The notes under the pieces are model-generated. The model did not search any database. It was not told the origin of the DNA and was given only the letters and a program-made list of their open reading frames with translations. Positions 7,620 through 15,743 of a stretch of 64,000 nucleotides of DNA are shown here, piece after piece. The position numbers were made by a program, and so were the translations under genes. The stretch is from Pseudoduganella albidiflava. GTDB taxonomy: Bacteria; Pseudomonadota; Gammaproteobacteria; Burkholderiales; Burkholderiaceae_D. The DNA is taken from assembly GCF_004322755.1 (NCBI RefSeq), contig NZ_CP036401.1, positions 5,270,001-5,334,000 on the forward strand, written 5' to 3'. Positions within the stretch are counted from its first letter, which is position 1; each line of letters begins with the position of its first letter.

Positions 7620-9065
7620 ATGAGCGACCACACCTTTCTCTGGCACGACTATGAAACGTTCGGGGCCGTGCCGCGCCGCGATCGTCCCGCGCAATTTGCC
7701 GCCATCCGCACCGATGCCGACCTGAACGAGATCGGCGAACCAGTCATGCTCTACTGCAAGCCGGCGGACGATTACCTGCCCGACCCGCAGTCCTGCCTGA
7801 TCACCGGCATCACGCCCCAGCACGCCTTGCGCGAAGGCGTGCCCGAGCACCAGTTCGCCGCCACGATCCTCGATCTGTTCGCGGAGCCCGGCACCATCGG
7901 CGTGGGCTACAACACGATCCGCTTCGACGACGAATTCACCCGCTTCCTGTTCTGGCGCAACCTCATCGATCCTTACGCACGCGAATGGCAAAACGGTTGC
8001 GGCCGCTGGGATCTGCTCGACGTGGTGCGCATGTGCCACGCCTTGCGGCCCGACGGCATCGAGTGGCCACAAGGCGATAACGGCAAGACCAGCTTCAAAC
8101 TTGAATTATTGACATCAGTCAACAATCTGGCGCATGAGGCGGCGCACGACGCCCTGTCCGATGTGCGCGCCACGATCGCGCTGGCGCGGCTGATCCGCGA
8201 CAGGCAGCCGCGCTTGTGGGACTTCTGCCTGGCCCTGCGCGACAAGGGCCGCGCGGCGGACGAGATGGGCCTGCACCTGGCGCGCGAACTGCGCAAGCCA
8301 TTCCTGCACGTGTCCGGCATGTTCCCGGCGGAACGGGGTTGCCTGGCGCTGGTATGGCCGCTGGGTGTGCACCCGACGAACAAGAACGAAGTGCTGGTGT
8401 GGGATTGCAGCCATGACCCGCGCGAACTGTTCACGCTCGACGCGGAAACCATCCGCACCCGGCTGTTCAGCCGTGCCGACGCGCTGCCGGAAGGCGTGAC
8501 GCGCCTGCCCATCAAGAGCGTGCACCTGAACAAGTCGCCCATGCTGGTGGGTAACCTGAAGACGCTGAGCGCGGACATGGCCCGGCGCTGGGGCATCGAC
8601 CTGGAACTGGCGCTGGCGCACGCGCAATACGCCGCGAGCGGGCCCGACCTGTCAGCGCTGTGGGAACAGGTGTTTCACCGCCCACCGGCGGAGCCGGCCG
8701 ATGTCGACGAAGACCTGTATGGCGGCTTCATCGGCAAGGACGACCGCCGGCTGCTCGACTCGCTGCGCCGCGAAGCGCCCCACAAGCTGGCCACGATGTC
8801 GCCGCATTTCCAGGATGACCGGCTGGCCGAGCTGCTGTTCCGCTACCGCGCCCGCAACTTCCCCGACACGCTGTCGGAGCAGGAGCATGAACATTGGGAA
8901 CAGCACCGCGCCGCGCGGCTGCTGGAAGGCGCCGGCGGCGCCCGCAGCGTCGACCAGCTGTTCGGCGAGATCGACACGCTGGCGCAGCAAGCCGACGAGC
9001 GCGGCGAGGAAATCCTGGGCGCGCTGTACGACTACGCCGAGATGATCGTGCCGCAGTCGTACTAG
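7620..9065 (+). CDS. sbcB: Exodeoxyribonuclease I
   Basis: A 481-residue single-strand 3'-5' DNA exonuclease of the DEDD superfamily. The ExoI motif is HDYETFG with D10 and E12, followed by GYNTIRFDDEFTRFLFWRN and HEAAHDALSDVRATIALARL, which supply the remaining acidic ligands. Length matches E. coli ExoI (about 475). ATG at 7620 is chosen because the catalytic motif begins at residue 9; the frame continues upstream only as a shadow of the neighbouring gene. The enzyme acts in recombination and mismatch repair. No clear Shine-Dalgarno is seen. Confidence 0.95.
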   Translation: MSDHTFLWHDYETFGAVPRRDRPAQFAAIRTDADLNEIGEPVMLYCKPADDYLPDPQSCLITGITPQHALREGVPEHQFAATILDLFAEPGTIGVGYNTIRFDDEFTRFLFWRNLIDPYAREWQNGCGRWDLLDVVRMCHALRPDGIEWPQGDNGKTSFKLELLTSVNNLAHEAAHDALSDVRATIALARLIRDRQPRLWDFCLALRDKGRAADEMGLHLARELRKPFLHVSGMFPAERGCLALVWPLGVHPTNKNEVLVWDCSHDPRELFTLDAETIRTRLFSRADALPEGVTRLPIKSVHLNKSPMLVGNLKTLSADMARRWGIDLELALAHAQYAASGPDLSALWEQVFHRPPAEPADVDEDLYGGFIGKDDRRLLDSLRREAPHKLATMSPHFQDDRLAELLFRYRARNFPDTLSEQEHEHWEQHRAARLLEGAGGARSVDQLFGEIDTLAQQADERGEEILGALYDYAEMIVPQSY

Positions 9066-9090
9066 GCAACATGAATGGGGACGGACCCTG

Positions 9091-9220
9091 ATGCCGTTAA
9101 GTTAAGCGTTACCCGCACATTGACGGTGCAAGAATTCACCCCAAAAGCGAAGGGCTGGGGTCAGACCCGCCGGGTCTGACCCCGGGGTTTGCACTTGGGG
9201 TGGGCTTAACTTAACGGCAT
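9091..9220. mobile_element. MITE-like element, copy 1, with perfect 16-bp terminal inverted repeats
   Basis: The ends are ATGCCGTTAAGTTAAG and its exact reverse complement. The inside contains nested palindromes, including GGGGTCAGACCCG facing CGGGTCTGACCCC, so the whole 130-bp unit can fold into one long hairpin. It has no coding capacity. The flanking GGGACGGACCCTG and GGAACGGACCCTG form a near-direct repeat. Related copies lie at 38358-38636 and 51913-52115. It fills most of the gap between sbcB and pyrF. Confidence 0.8.
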
Positions 9221-9297
9221 TAGGAACGGACCCTGTTTTTCGGGAAACTTCAACATGGCGGCGGACCGGAACGCCGGACCGCCATGCCCGAGCAATT

Positions 9298-10113
9298 TCA
9301 GCGATGCGCGTTGATCGCCTGGCGCGTTTCTTCGGCCACGCGGCGCGCGGCCTGGGCGAAGTCCTCGCCGGCCTGCGGGGCAGCGTACAGGATCGCGCGC
9401 GACGAGTTGATCATCATGCCGGTACCGGCATCGGTGCGGCCGGCGCGCACGGTGGCTTCGATATCGCCGCCCTGTGCGCCGATGCCGGGGATCAGCAGCG
9501 GCATGTCGCCGACGATCGCGCGCACGGCACGGATTTCCTCAGGGAACGTGGCGCCCACCACCAGCGCGCACTGGCCGTTGCTGTTCCACTTGTCCGCCAC
9601 CAGTTGCGCCACGTGCTGGTACAGCGGCTTGCCGTTCACTTCCAGGAATTGCAGGTCGGAACCGCCCGGGTTCGACGTGCGGCACAGCACGATCACGCCG
9701 CGCTGCCATTCCATGTACGGCTCCACCGAATCGGCGCCCATGTACGGGCTGACCGTGACGGCGTCGGCGCCATAGCGGTCGTAGGCTTCGCGCGCGTATT
9801 GCTTCGCCGTGGCGCCGATATCGCCCCGCTTCGAGTCGAGGATCAGCGGGATGTGCGGATGCCGGTGGCGCAGGTAGGCGGAAATCCGCTCCAGCTGGCC
9901 TTCGGCGCCCAGTGCCGCGAAGTAGGCGATCTGGGGCTTGAACGCGCAGGCCAGGTCGGCCGTGGCGTCGATGATCTCGGTGCAGAAGCGGAAGATGCCA
10001 TCCGGGGTGCCGCGAAATTGCGCCGGCAGGCGGTCCATGTCCGGGTCCAGCCCTACGCACAGCAGCGAATCGTTGGCGGCCCAGGCGGCGTTCAGTTTGT
10101 TGATGAAATTCAC
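9298..10113 (-). CDS. pyrF: Orotidine 5'-phosphate decarboxylase
   Basis: A 271-residue cytosolic TIM-barrel enzyme that converts OMP to UMP, the last step of de novo pyrimidine synthesis. The catalytic motif [16 protein letters not shown] sits near residues 92-107, and the phosphate-binding end [12 protein letters not shown] fits the longer type 2 PyrF subgroup. It starts with GTG; the upstream GGGGCC may act as the ribosome-binding site. A hairpin at about 9254-9286 lies after the stop but lacks a T run on this strand. Confidence 0.95.
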   Translation of the reverse strand: MNFINKLNAAWAANDSLLCVGLDPDMDRLPAQFRGTPDGIFRFCTEIIDATADLACAFKPQIAYFAALGAEGQLERISAYLRHRHPHIPLILDSKRGDIGATAKQYAREAYDRYGADAVTVSPYMGADSVEPYMEWQRGVIVLCRTSNPGGSDLQFLEVNGKPLYQHVAQLVADKWNSNGQCALVVGATFPEEIRAVRAIVGDMPLLIPGIGAQGGDIEATVRAGRTDAGTGMMINSSRAILYAAPQAGEDFAQAARRVAEETRQAINAHR

Positions 10114-10284
10114 GGCGGCCCCTTTATCGAAAATTGTGCAAACCCACCATTATAGAGGAAGCGGGTGCGCGCTCTGCCCGCCAGCGGGCTCGCCCCGCCG
10201 CTATGTGCTGCACCGAACAATGCGAAACTGGCCCCCGCTGTATAGTCCCTCCCATACCTGAACGTATCCTTTCAAGGAGGAAGT

Positions 10285-10887
10285 ATGCGCAACAACTTCG
10301 TACGCTGGATCGTGCTGGGGCTGCTGGCGGCCACGCTGTCCGGCTGCGGCTACAACGATTTCCAGACCAAGGACGAGGCAACCAAGGCAGCCTGGGGCGA
10401 GGTGGTCAACCAGTACCAGCGCCGCGCCGACCTGATTCCCAATCTCGTCAACACCGTCAAGGGTTACGCATCGCACGAGCGCGAAACGCTGGAAGCGGTG
10501 ACCGCCGCGCGCTCACGGGCCACCAGCATCCAGGTCACGCCCGAGGTGCTGAACGATCCGGCCGCGTTCCAGAAGTTCCAGCAGGCGCAGGGCGAACTGT
10601 CGTCCGCCCTGTCGCGGCTGATGGCGGTGTCCGAGCGCTACCCGGACTTGAAAGCCGACACCAGTTTCCGCGACCTGCAGTCCCAGCTCGAAGGCACGGA
10701 AAACCGTATCACGGTGGCACGCCAGCGCTACATCGCCTCGGTACAGGACTACAATGTGCTCGCGCGGCGCTTCCCCACCAACCTGACGGCGATGATGTTC
10801 GGCTACGACGTCAAGCCGAGCTTCACGGTGGAGAACGAAAAAGCCATCTCGACCGCGCCCACCGTCGATTTCGGCGCGAAAAAATAA
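10285..10887 (+). CDS. LemA-family lipoprotein
   Basis: A 200-residue protein. Its signal peptide ends in the lipobox LSGCG, so it is probably anchored in a membrane by lipid. It continues with the LemA signature WGEVVNQYQRRADLIPNLVN, then a long helical region ending RRFPTNLTAMMFGY. A strong AGGAGG site precedes ATG. It leads a three-gene operon with two TPM-domain proteins, an arrangement common for lemA. The biochemical role of LemA is not settled; it is thought to support envelope functions. Confidence 0.9.
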   Translation: MRNNFVRWIVLGLLAATLSGCGYNDFQTKDEATKAAWGEVVNQYQRRADLIPNLVNTVKGYASHERETLEAVTAARSRATSIQVTPEVLNDPAAFQKFQQAQGELSSALSRLMAVSERYPDLKADTSFRDLQSQLEGTENRITVARQRYIASVQDYNVLARRFPTNLTAMMFGYDVKPSFTVENEKAISTAPTVDFGAKK

Positions 10888-10894
10888 GCCGGGG

Positions 10895-11971
10895 ATGACG
10901 CTGGTAACCATGCAGGAGCAGAGAACCGCCATGCCGCTGGGTCCGCAGGACGATGCCGCACCACCCGCCGCGCCGCGGCGGCGCACGCGTGAACACCCTT
11001 CCGAGGGCAAATGGCTCGGTACCGCCGAGGTCATGAGGGAGCGCGACGTGCGTGGCCGCGGCCACCGGCGCGGCCTGCGCCGTCTCGTGCCCCGCCCATC
11101 GAAAAGCTGGCTCGGCCATTGGCTGGTGCGCTACACGCTGCTGGTCGTGCTGCTGTGCTTTGCGCTGCTGTTCGTCGAAGCGGCGCGGGCCCAGGCGGGC
11201 ACCTCGTCGCAAGCCGACCCGTTCGTACCGGTGCCCGAACTGACCGCGCGTGTCACGGACCAGGCCGGCATGCTGACGGCGCAGCAGCGCGGCGCGCTGG
11301 AATCCGTGCTGGCCGACCATGAAACCCGCACCGGCAGCCAGATCGCCATCCTCATCGTGAAGAGCACGGCGCCCGAGCCGATCGAGCAGTACGGCATTCG
11401 TGTCGTCGATGCCTGGAAGCTGGGCCGCAAGGGCGTCGACGATGGCGTCCTGCTGCTGGTCGCAAAGGATAACCCCTCTTCGCTGCGCCGCCTGCGTATC
11501 GAGGCCGGCCGTGGCGTGCAGGGCGTGCTCACCGATGCCCAGTCGAAGCGCGTGCTGCAGGATGTGATCGCGCCCCACTTTCGCAACAATGATTTCTATG
11601 GCGGCTTGAGCGCGGGCGTGTCCGCCATCGCCACCTTGCTGGACAAGGAACAATTCCCTGCTCCACAACAGCAGCCCGCACCACGGCAGGCCGAGAGCGG
11701 CGGCGGGTGGATGTGGCCGGCAATCCTGTTCGGCGTGTTTGTCCTGCTGCCGATGTTCCGCGGCCGCGGACGGCGCGGCAGCAGCCTGCACCGCTCCGGC
11801 TGGGGCTCGAATGCCACCGGCGTGCTGATCGGCAGCGCGCTCGGCAGCGCCCTGGGCGGCATGCACCGTGGCGGTGGTGGAGGCTTTGGCGGCGGCGGCT
11901 TCGGTGGCGGCGGGTTCGGCGGCGGTGGCGGCGGCACATTCGATGGCGGCGGCGCCTCGGGAGACTGGTAA
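10895..11971 (+). CDS. TPM-domain membrane protein with Gly-rich tail
   Basis: A 358-residue protein. The N terminus is long and basic, then a hydrophobic helix (TLLVVLLCFALLFVEAARAQ) serves as signal or anchor. The TPM domain covers about 115-245 and includes VTDQAGMLTAQQRGALE, IVKSTAPEPIEQYGIRV and KGVDDGVLLLVAKD. A second membrane helix (MWPAILFGVFVLLP) and a glycine/phenylalanine-rich tail follow, as usual for YgcG-like proteins. The ATG at 10895 is 7 bp after lemA, but later in-frame starts closer to the hydrophobic helix are possible. It is probably a membrane-bound partner of LemA. Confidence 0.85.
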   Translation: MTLVTMQEQRTAMPLGPQDDAAPPAAPRRRTREHPSEGKWLGTAEVMRERDVRGRGHRRGLRRLVPRPSKSWLGHWLVRYTLLVVLLCFALLFVEAARAQAGTSSQADPFVPVPELTARVTDQAGMLTAQQRGALESVLADHETRTGSQIAILIVKSTAPEPIEQYGIRVVDAWKLGRKGVDDGVLLLVAKDNPSSLRRLRIEAGRGVQGVLTDAQSKRVLQDVIAPHFRNNDFYGGLSAGVSAIATLLDKEQFPAPQQQPAPRQAESGGGWMWPAILFGVFVLLPMFRGRGRRGSSLHRSGWGSNATGVLIGSALGSALGGMHRGGGGGFGGGGFGGGGFGGGGGGTFDGGGASGDW

Positions 11972-12480
11972 TGAATGCGATTGCACGCTGGCGCCGCGCG
12001 TTGCGCCACTTGATGACCGGCTCCGGCACAGGCCGGCGCTGCTTCCCGGAAGCGGCACTGCAAGCCATCTCCGCCGCGGTCGCGGAAGGCGAACGCCGGC
12101 ACCGGGCCGAAGTGCGGCTGGTGGTGGAACCGGCGCTGCCGTTCGGCGACGCGCTGGATGGCATGGCGAACCGCGACCGCGCCCGCGCCCTGTTCGCGCA
12201 ATATGGCGTGTGGGATACCGAAGAGAACTGCGGGGTGCTGATCTACGTGAACCTGGCGGACCATGCGGTGGACATCGTTGCCGACCGCAATGTCGGCCGG
12301 CGTATCGCCGAGGCGGAATGGCAGGCAGTCTGCCGCACGATGACCCAAGCCTACAAGCGCGGCGAATTCCAGGAAGGCACGGTGGCCGCGCTGAACCAGC
12401 TGGCCGACCTGCTGCAACGGCACTTCCCATCGGACGGGTCGCGCCCGAACCAGCTGCCCGACGAAGCCGTGATCCTGTGA
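11971..12480 (+). CDS. Second TPM-domain protein
   Basis: A 169-residue protein without signal peptide. The TPM-like segment reads ALFAQYGVWDTEENCGVLIY and then VDIVADRNVGRRIAEAEW. Its ATG overlaps the TAA of the preceding gene, so translation is probably coupled. It is the third gene of the LemA-TPM-TPM operon and resembles the cytosolic short TPM proteins found beside the secreted form. Function is unknown. Confidence 0.85.
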   Translation: MNAIARWRRALRHLMTGSGTGRRCFPEAALQAISAAVAEGERRHRAEVRLVVEPALPFGDALDGMANRDRARALFAQYGVWDTEENCGVLIYVNLADHAVDIVADRNVGRRIAEAEWQAVCRTMTQAYKRGEFQEGTVAALNQLADLLQRHFPSDGSRPNQLPDEAVIL

Positions 12481-12555
12481 AGCCGACAGCCACGCTCTAC
12501 GGATGAGATATTCGCGAATAGAATATCTATTATCGAAATTCAAAATTGGACGTAT

Positions 12556-12644
12556 ATGTGGCGGCGCAGCATAATTACACCTGTCTCCACTATTCTCCTC
12601 CAAGATAATAGTTTGAAGCCCGCCGAGAAGCGGGCTTTTTTTTT
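12556..12644 (+). ncRNA. Candidate small RNA with CUCC loop and terminator
   Basis: An AT-rich stretch after the TPM operon ends in a terminator with arms AAGCCCGC/GCGGGCTT (12616-12637) followed by a run of T to 12644. Before it, ACTATTCT and AGATAATAGT can pair with a loop CCTCCA that resembles an anti-Shine-Dalgarno sequence. The same CTGTCTCC-plus-terminator design occurs in the two candidates at 57.5-57.9 kb. It could instead be only the 3' end of the operon mRNA. The 5' end is not defined. Confidence 0.45.
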
Positions 12645-13008
12645 ACCCGGTCTTGTCCGTTCACCTTCTCCGAACCGATATCTTCCCGCTGAGTGCGCCA
12701 AGTTTGCGCGCTGTCATGGCGCCGTCACACGCACCGCCTATACTTGATTCATCTGCTGCACATGCAACCGATATGCGTGGTGGCGGATCAGGTGTGCTTC
12801 GGCACACCGCTTTCGAATTCGCAGTCCGGTCTCACCGCCACCAGTTGGATCCGATGTTGAGCTTCCTTGATCCTGGAACCGCCTTGTTTTAGTACCGGCC
12901 TGGTTCTTGTATCGATCAAGATGCGCATTTCCGGCCGTGGCATCGATCCGTGAATGCAACAGCTTTATTGCCGCACTGGTTTTATCGTATTATTTTTACT
13001 GCATTGAT

Positions 13009-13122
13009 TTTTTTGCAACGGTTTTCATTGCGACGGTTTTCATTGCATTGATTCCATCGCATAGCTTTTCATTGCAGTAATTTGATTGCATCGGTTTGAT
13101 TGCATTGGTTTGAGTGCATTGG
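13009..13122. repeat. Imperfect 14-15 bp tandem repeats
   Basis: About eight units of a GTTTTCATTGCATTG-like motif follow each other head to tail, with drift between copies (GTTTGATTGCATTG, GTTTGAGTGCATTG). The sequence is AT-rich relative to the genome and is non-coding. Confidence 0.65.
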
Positions 13123-13237
13123 TTGTTACACTTTGTATTCGCGCTGGGTTTTCCGCACCCATTCGATCGCATTGAGTTTTGCCGCATTCGTATGATGAGG
13201 TTTTCCGCGCAGCGATTTGCTTGCATCAGTTGGTCCC

Positions 13238-13328
13238 GCATCGATCGATGGAACGATCGATGCGGCGCTTCATGGTCTCTTGGCCCGGACAGGGTTTGAG
13301 CCCGCCGCAATGGCGGGCTCTTTTTTCT
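13238..13328 (+). terminator. 10-bp inverted repeat and strong intrinsic terminator
   Basis: Arms GCATCGATCG and CGATCGATGC (13238-13247 and 13254-13263) form a perfect hairpin. About 35 bp later, GAGCCCGCC/GGCGGGCTC with a T run is a strong terminator. No gene precedes it on this strand, so it may end an unannotated transcript. It lies just before the VanZ gene. Confidence 0.75.
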
Positions 13329-13371
13329 GGGCCGTGCTATCGTTACGCTTTTGCCAATTCCCCGCTCCGCC

Positions 13372-13767
13372 GTGCTGAAACTCCTCCATCTGCTGCTGCT
13401 CACTCCCGCCCATGCCCGCCTGCGCTACTGGGGCGCGATGGCCCTGTTCGCGCTGATCGTCATCATCGGATCGATTCCCGGCGCCCGCGCGGACGCGGCG
13501 GAAGTGGCTTCCGGCGTCGTGCTGCATTCGTGCGCATATGCTGTGCTGACCTTCCTGATCTTCACCGGCAGCACCGGCACGCCCCCGCAGCGCGCGTCGA
13601 AAGCCGTGCTGACGATCGCGGCGATGGGCTTCATCGATGAAGCGGTGCAGAGTTTCCTGCCTTACCGCCACGGCGCCTTCGGCGACTGGATGGTCGATTG
13701 CAGCGCCGCCGTCATCACATCCTCGCTGCTGTGGGCGCTGTGGACGAACCGCAAGGTCGCCACGTGA
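13372..13767 (+). CDS. VanZ-family membrane protein
   Basis: A 131-residue protein with about four hydrophobic segments. It shows the VanZ-like pattern: an early helix with GSIPGARA, a middle helix VLTFLIFTGS, the motif AMGFIDEAVQSFLPYRHGAFGDWMVD cut by helices, and a final helix. The FIDExxQ...R motif is typical of the family. Start is uncertain: GTG at 13372 is taken, TTG at 13351 would add seven residues. Role is unknown outside teicoplanin resistance clusters. Confidence 0.75.
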   Translation: MLKLLHLLLLTPAHARLRYWGAMALFALIVIIGSIPGARADAAEVASGVVLHSCAYAVLTFLIFTGSTGTPPQRASKAVLTIAAMGFIDEAVQSFLPYRHGAFGDWMVDCSAAVITSSLLWALWTNRKVAT

Positions 13768-13777
13768 AACTTCCTTG

Positions 13778-14155
13778 CTAGGTTTTCCCGCAATCGTTTT
13801 CAACATCGGGCAAAGCCTGGCCATCGGAGGCCACTGCCGATGATGGGGCCGGCTTGGCCGCCTGGGCGGATGCCCATTCGCTTTCCAGCCGCGCCTGCCC
13901 GGCATGCACATCCATGCTGATCTTGTGCAGCAGCGCCCTGGTGTGCCGGCGCTGGCCCGTTCCCACCATGCCGCCAGCGGCGCGCTCGGCGTCGAGCCGC
14001 ATGTCCGCCAGCTGTTCCACTTTCGCCAGCCTGACCAGCGCATACAATGCCTGGCGCAGCACATGGCGCTTGCGCCGCCCGCTCCGGCCAGCCTCGCCGC
14101 CATGCGCGGCGTCGACCAGGTCCGAAATCACCGCGTCCGTCCGATGCTTGATCAT
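13778..14155 (-). CDS. Hypothetical helical protein
   Basis: A 125-residue basic protein starting MIKHRTDAVISDLVDAAHGG. The middle (HVLRQALYALVRLAKVEQ) is predicted helical; a DAERAAGGMVGTGQRRHTRAL segment and a low-complexity Ala/Pro tail follow. ATG at 14155 has an AGGG upstream; ATG at 14221 would add 22 residues. It converges on VanZ with a 10-bp gap. I do not recognise the family. Confidence 0.5.
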   Translation of the reverse strand: MIKHRTDAVISDLVDAAHGGEAGRSGRRKRHVLRQALYALVRLAKVEQLADMRLDAERAAGGMVGTGQRRHTRALLHKISMDVHAGQARLESEWASAQAAKPAPSSAVASDGQALPDVENDCGKT

Positions 14156-14274
14156 ATCGACCCTAATAGTTTTCTGATAGCCATTATCAAGCTGCACCGA
14201 ACTGAACAGTTTGATTTGCATCAAGCCCTGCCCGCCGCCGCGCTCCCGCTCCGGGCGCGGAAACGGCCCACAAA

Positions 14275-14340
14275 AAAATGGGGACGGACCCTGTTTTTCG
14301 GGAAATCTTCCCTCCAAACAGTGGTCCATCCCCATCTTCT
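14275..14340. repeat. Intergenic GGGGACGGACCCTG-type palindromic repeat
   Basis: ATGGGGACGGACC at the left and GGTCCATCCCCAT at the right face each other across CTGTTTTTCGGGAAAT. The left half is also seen next to the MITE-like copies at 9.1 and 38.3 kb. It is non-coding and probably REP-like. Confidence 0.55.
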
Positions 14341-14389
14341 CGCGTCCAGGCGACGCCTGCAGCATGCCGGGGCGCCTCGCGGCATCCCG

Positions 14390-15328
14390 TCAATACATCT
14401 TTTCCACGTCGTAGCCGCGGCGCCGCAGCAGCTCCGGCACGCTTTCCTCGCCAACCAGGTGCAGCAGGCCGATGCCGACGAACGCCACCTCGTCGCTGCG
14501 CATGATCGCCTCGATGTGGGCGGTCATTTGCGGATTGCGCTGTCGAAGCAGCGTACGGTCCATGAACATGGCGGACACCGTGTCGCCCGTGGTCAGTTCG
14601 CGTGCCAGCGCGGCGATGCGAGCCGAATCCGCGGTACTCCACGCATCGATCAGCCCGGCCGACTTCTGCAGGGCCTTGCCGTTTTCCAGGTCGTCCAGGT
14701 TTTCCAGCAGATAGCGCTCTTGCTGGGCATCGTCCAGCGATGCAAACAGGCTGAGCTGATAGTCCGCCGTTTCCAGTTCACGTACCTGCTTCTTCTGCTT
14801 CACCGCCGCGGACAGCAAAAAGCCTTCCACGCCATTGCTGCGGTGATACCCGTGCTTCTCGATCTCGCCGCCGACCAGGATGTTCGCGACCAGCCACGGC
14901 CGGTAGTTCTCGACATTGCGCATCGGAATGCCAGCCTTGGCCAGCGCCTGCTCCAGCCGCGCCAGCGCACCCGGCGACAGGTGGCGCGTGATGGATTCGC
15001 CCGCGGGGTAGCTGCCGTATTTCGCCAGCGCGCGCTGGAATGGCTCGTACTGGCGGGTGTCGAGTTCCAGCACGAGCGAGCTGGCATGGTCCAGTGCGCG
15101 GGTCACCTCCGGCTCGAGCGGGAAAAAGCCCTGCTTGCCGACGTGGATGGTGCCGAACAGATAGCTGGTCTTGCCGTCGTGCCGGACCCGGTACAGCGCA
15201 CCACGCCGGGGTACCGGCTTCAGCTCGATCGGCTCCGCGGTGGCGACCGCGTTGGGGACGTTCATTTCCATACTGTTAGCGGACCAGGAAAGCAATAAGG
15301 CAACGGTGATAGTCAGATAGCGCAGCAT
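14390..15328 (-). CDS. TraB/GumN-family protein
   Basis: A 312-residue exported protein. The signal peptide begins MLRYLTITVALLLSWS. The family signature YLFGTIHVGKQGF lies near residue 57, followed by LVLELDTRQYEPF, and the C-terminal part has AFVGIGLLHLVGEESV, the second conserved TraB/GumN block. These domains are proposed to be Tiki-like metalloproteases; the GTIH histidine and the ELD acid fit that view. ATG at 15328 gives a proper signal peptide; ATG at 15364 would add 12 residues. Confidence 0.85.
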   Translation of the reverse strand: MLRYLTITVALLLSWSANSMEMNVPNAVATAEPIELKPVPRRGALYRVRHDGKTSYLFGTIHVGKQGFFPLEPEVTRALDHASSLVLELDTRQYEPFQRALAKYGSYPAGESITRHLSPGALARLEQALAKAGIPMRNVENYRPWLVANILVGGEIEKHGYHRSNGVEGFLLSAAVKQKKQVRELETADYQLSLFASLDDAQQERYLLENLDDLENGKALQKSAGLIDAWSTADSARIAALARELTTGDTVSAMFMDRTLLRQRNPQMTAHIEAIMRSDEVAFVGIGLLHLVGEESVPELLRRRGYDVEKMY

Positions 15329-15743
15329 GCAAATCCCCGACCGGCCTTTATAAAAGGCTGGCATTAATCCAATAACAATGAACGGTATGCCCTGGAGTCA
15401 GCCGGGCACTGGCTGGCAACCGCGTACGAGCGGCTCTGTTGCTGATGGTAAAGGAATTTGCGCGCCGAGGAAATTTATTTGTGGCGTGCGAAGTAAATCG
15501 GCCGGAATGAAACAACAATTTGTTTCATTCCGGCCGATATGGCTGCTTCGTTAATATTGATAATGACGCCAGGATTGCTGGCATTTTGTCACTGCGGGAC
15601 AGGCGGTTTAATTGAATCAGGAAAACTTGCCAATTGAATCAGTGTCTGGATTCCCGTCGAGATACTTCATCTATATAGAATGATCGCTTGAATGCCGCGG
15701 AATATCCAGGTATCGACTGAGCAGGCACCGCGGGCAACGCCAC
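15329..15743. other. 415-bp gap with an 18-bp perfect inverted repeat
   Basis: No gene is seen. The main structure is a perfect hairpin at 15497-15538: arms start ATCGGCCGGAATGAAACA, loop ACAATT, and the other arm is the exact complement. No T run follows on either strand, so it is not a standard terminator. The rest holds AT-rich sequence near 15540-15700, likely promoter region for the TraB gene. Confidence 0.7.

Larger units (their letters stand above)
12645..13371. other. Gene-free stretch between two terminators
   Basis: No supportable gene is seen in about 730 bp. The first part (12650-12990) shows no clear structure. It is followed by the 14-15 bp tandem repeats at 13009-13122, an inverted repeat at 13238-13263 and a terminator at 13298-13328. 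Base composition is lower in GC than the surrounding genes. It may hold decayed sequence or a further small RNA. Confidence 0.5.

Noticed and set aside
9254..9286. A terminator for pyrF
   Set aside because: The hairpin is imperfect and no T run follows on the minus strand, so it is only mentioned with pyrF.
12996..13403. A minus-strand protein with repeated AMKTVAMKTVAKK text
   Set aside because: It is a translation of the 14-15 bp tandem repeats, has no ribosome-binding site and crosses a terminator.
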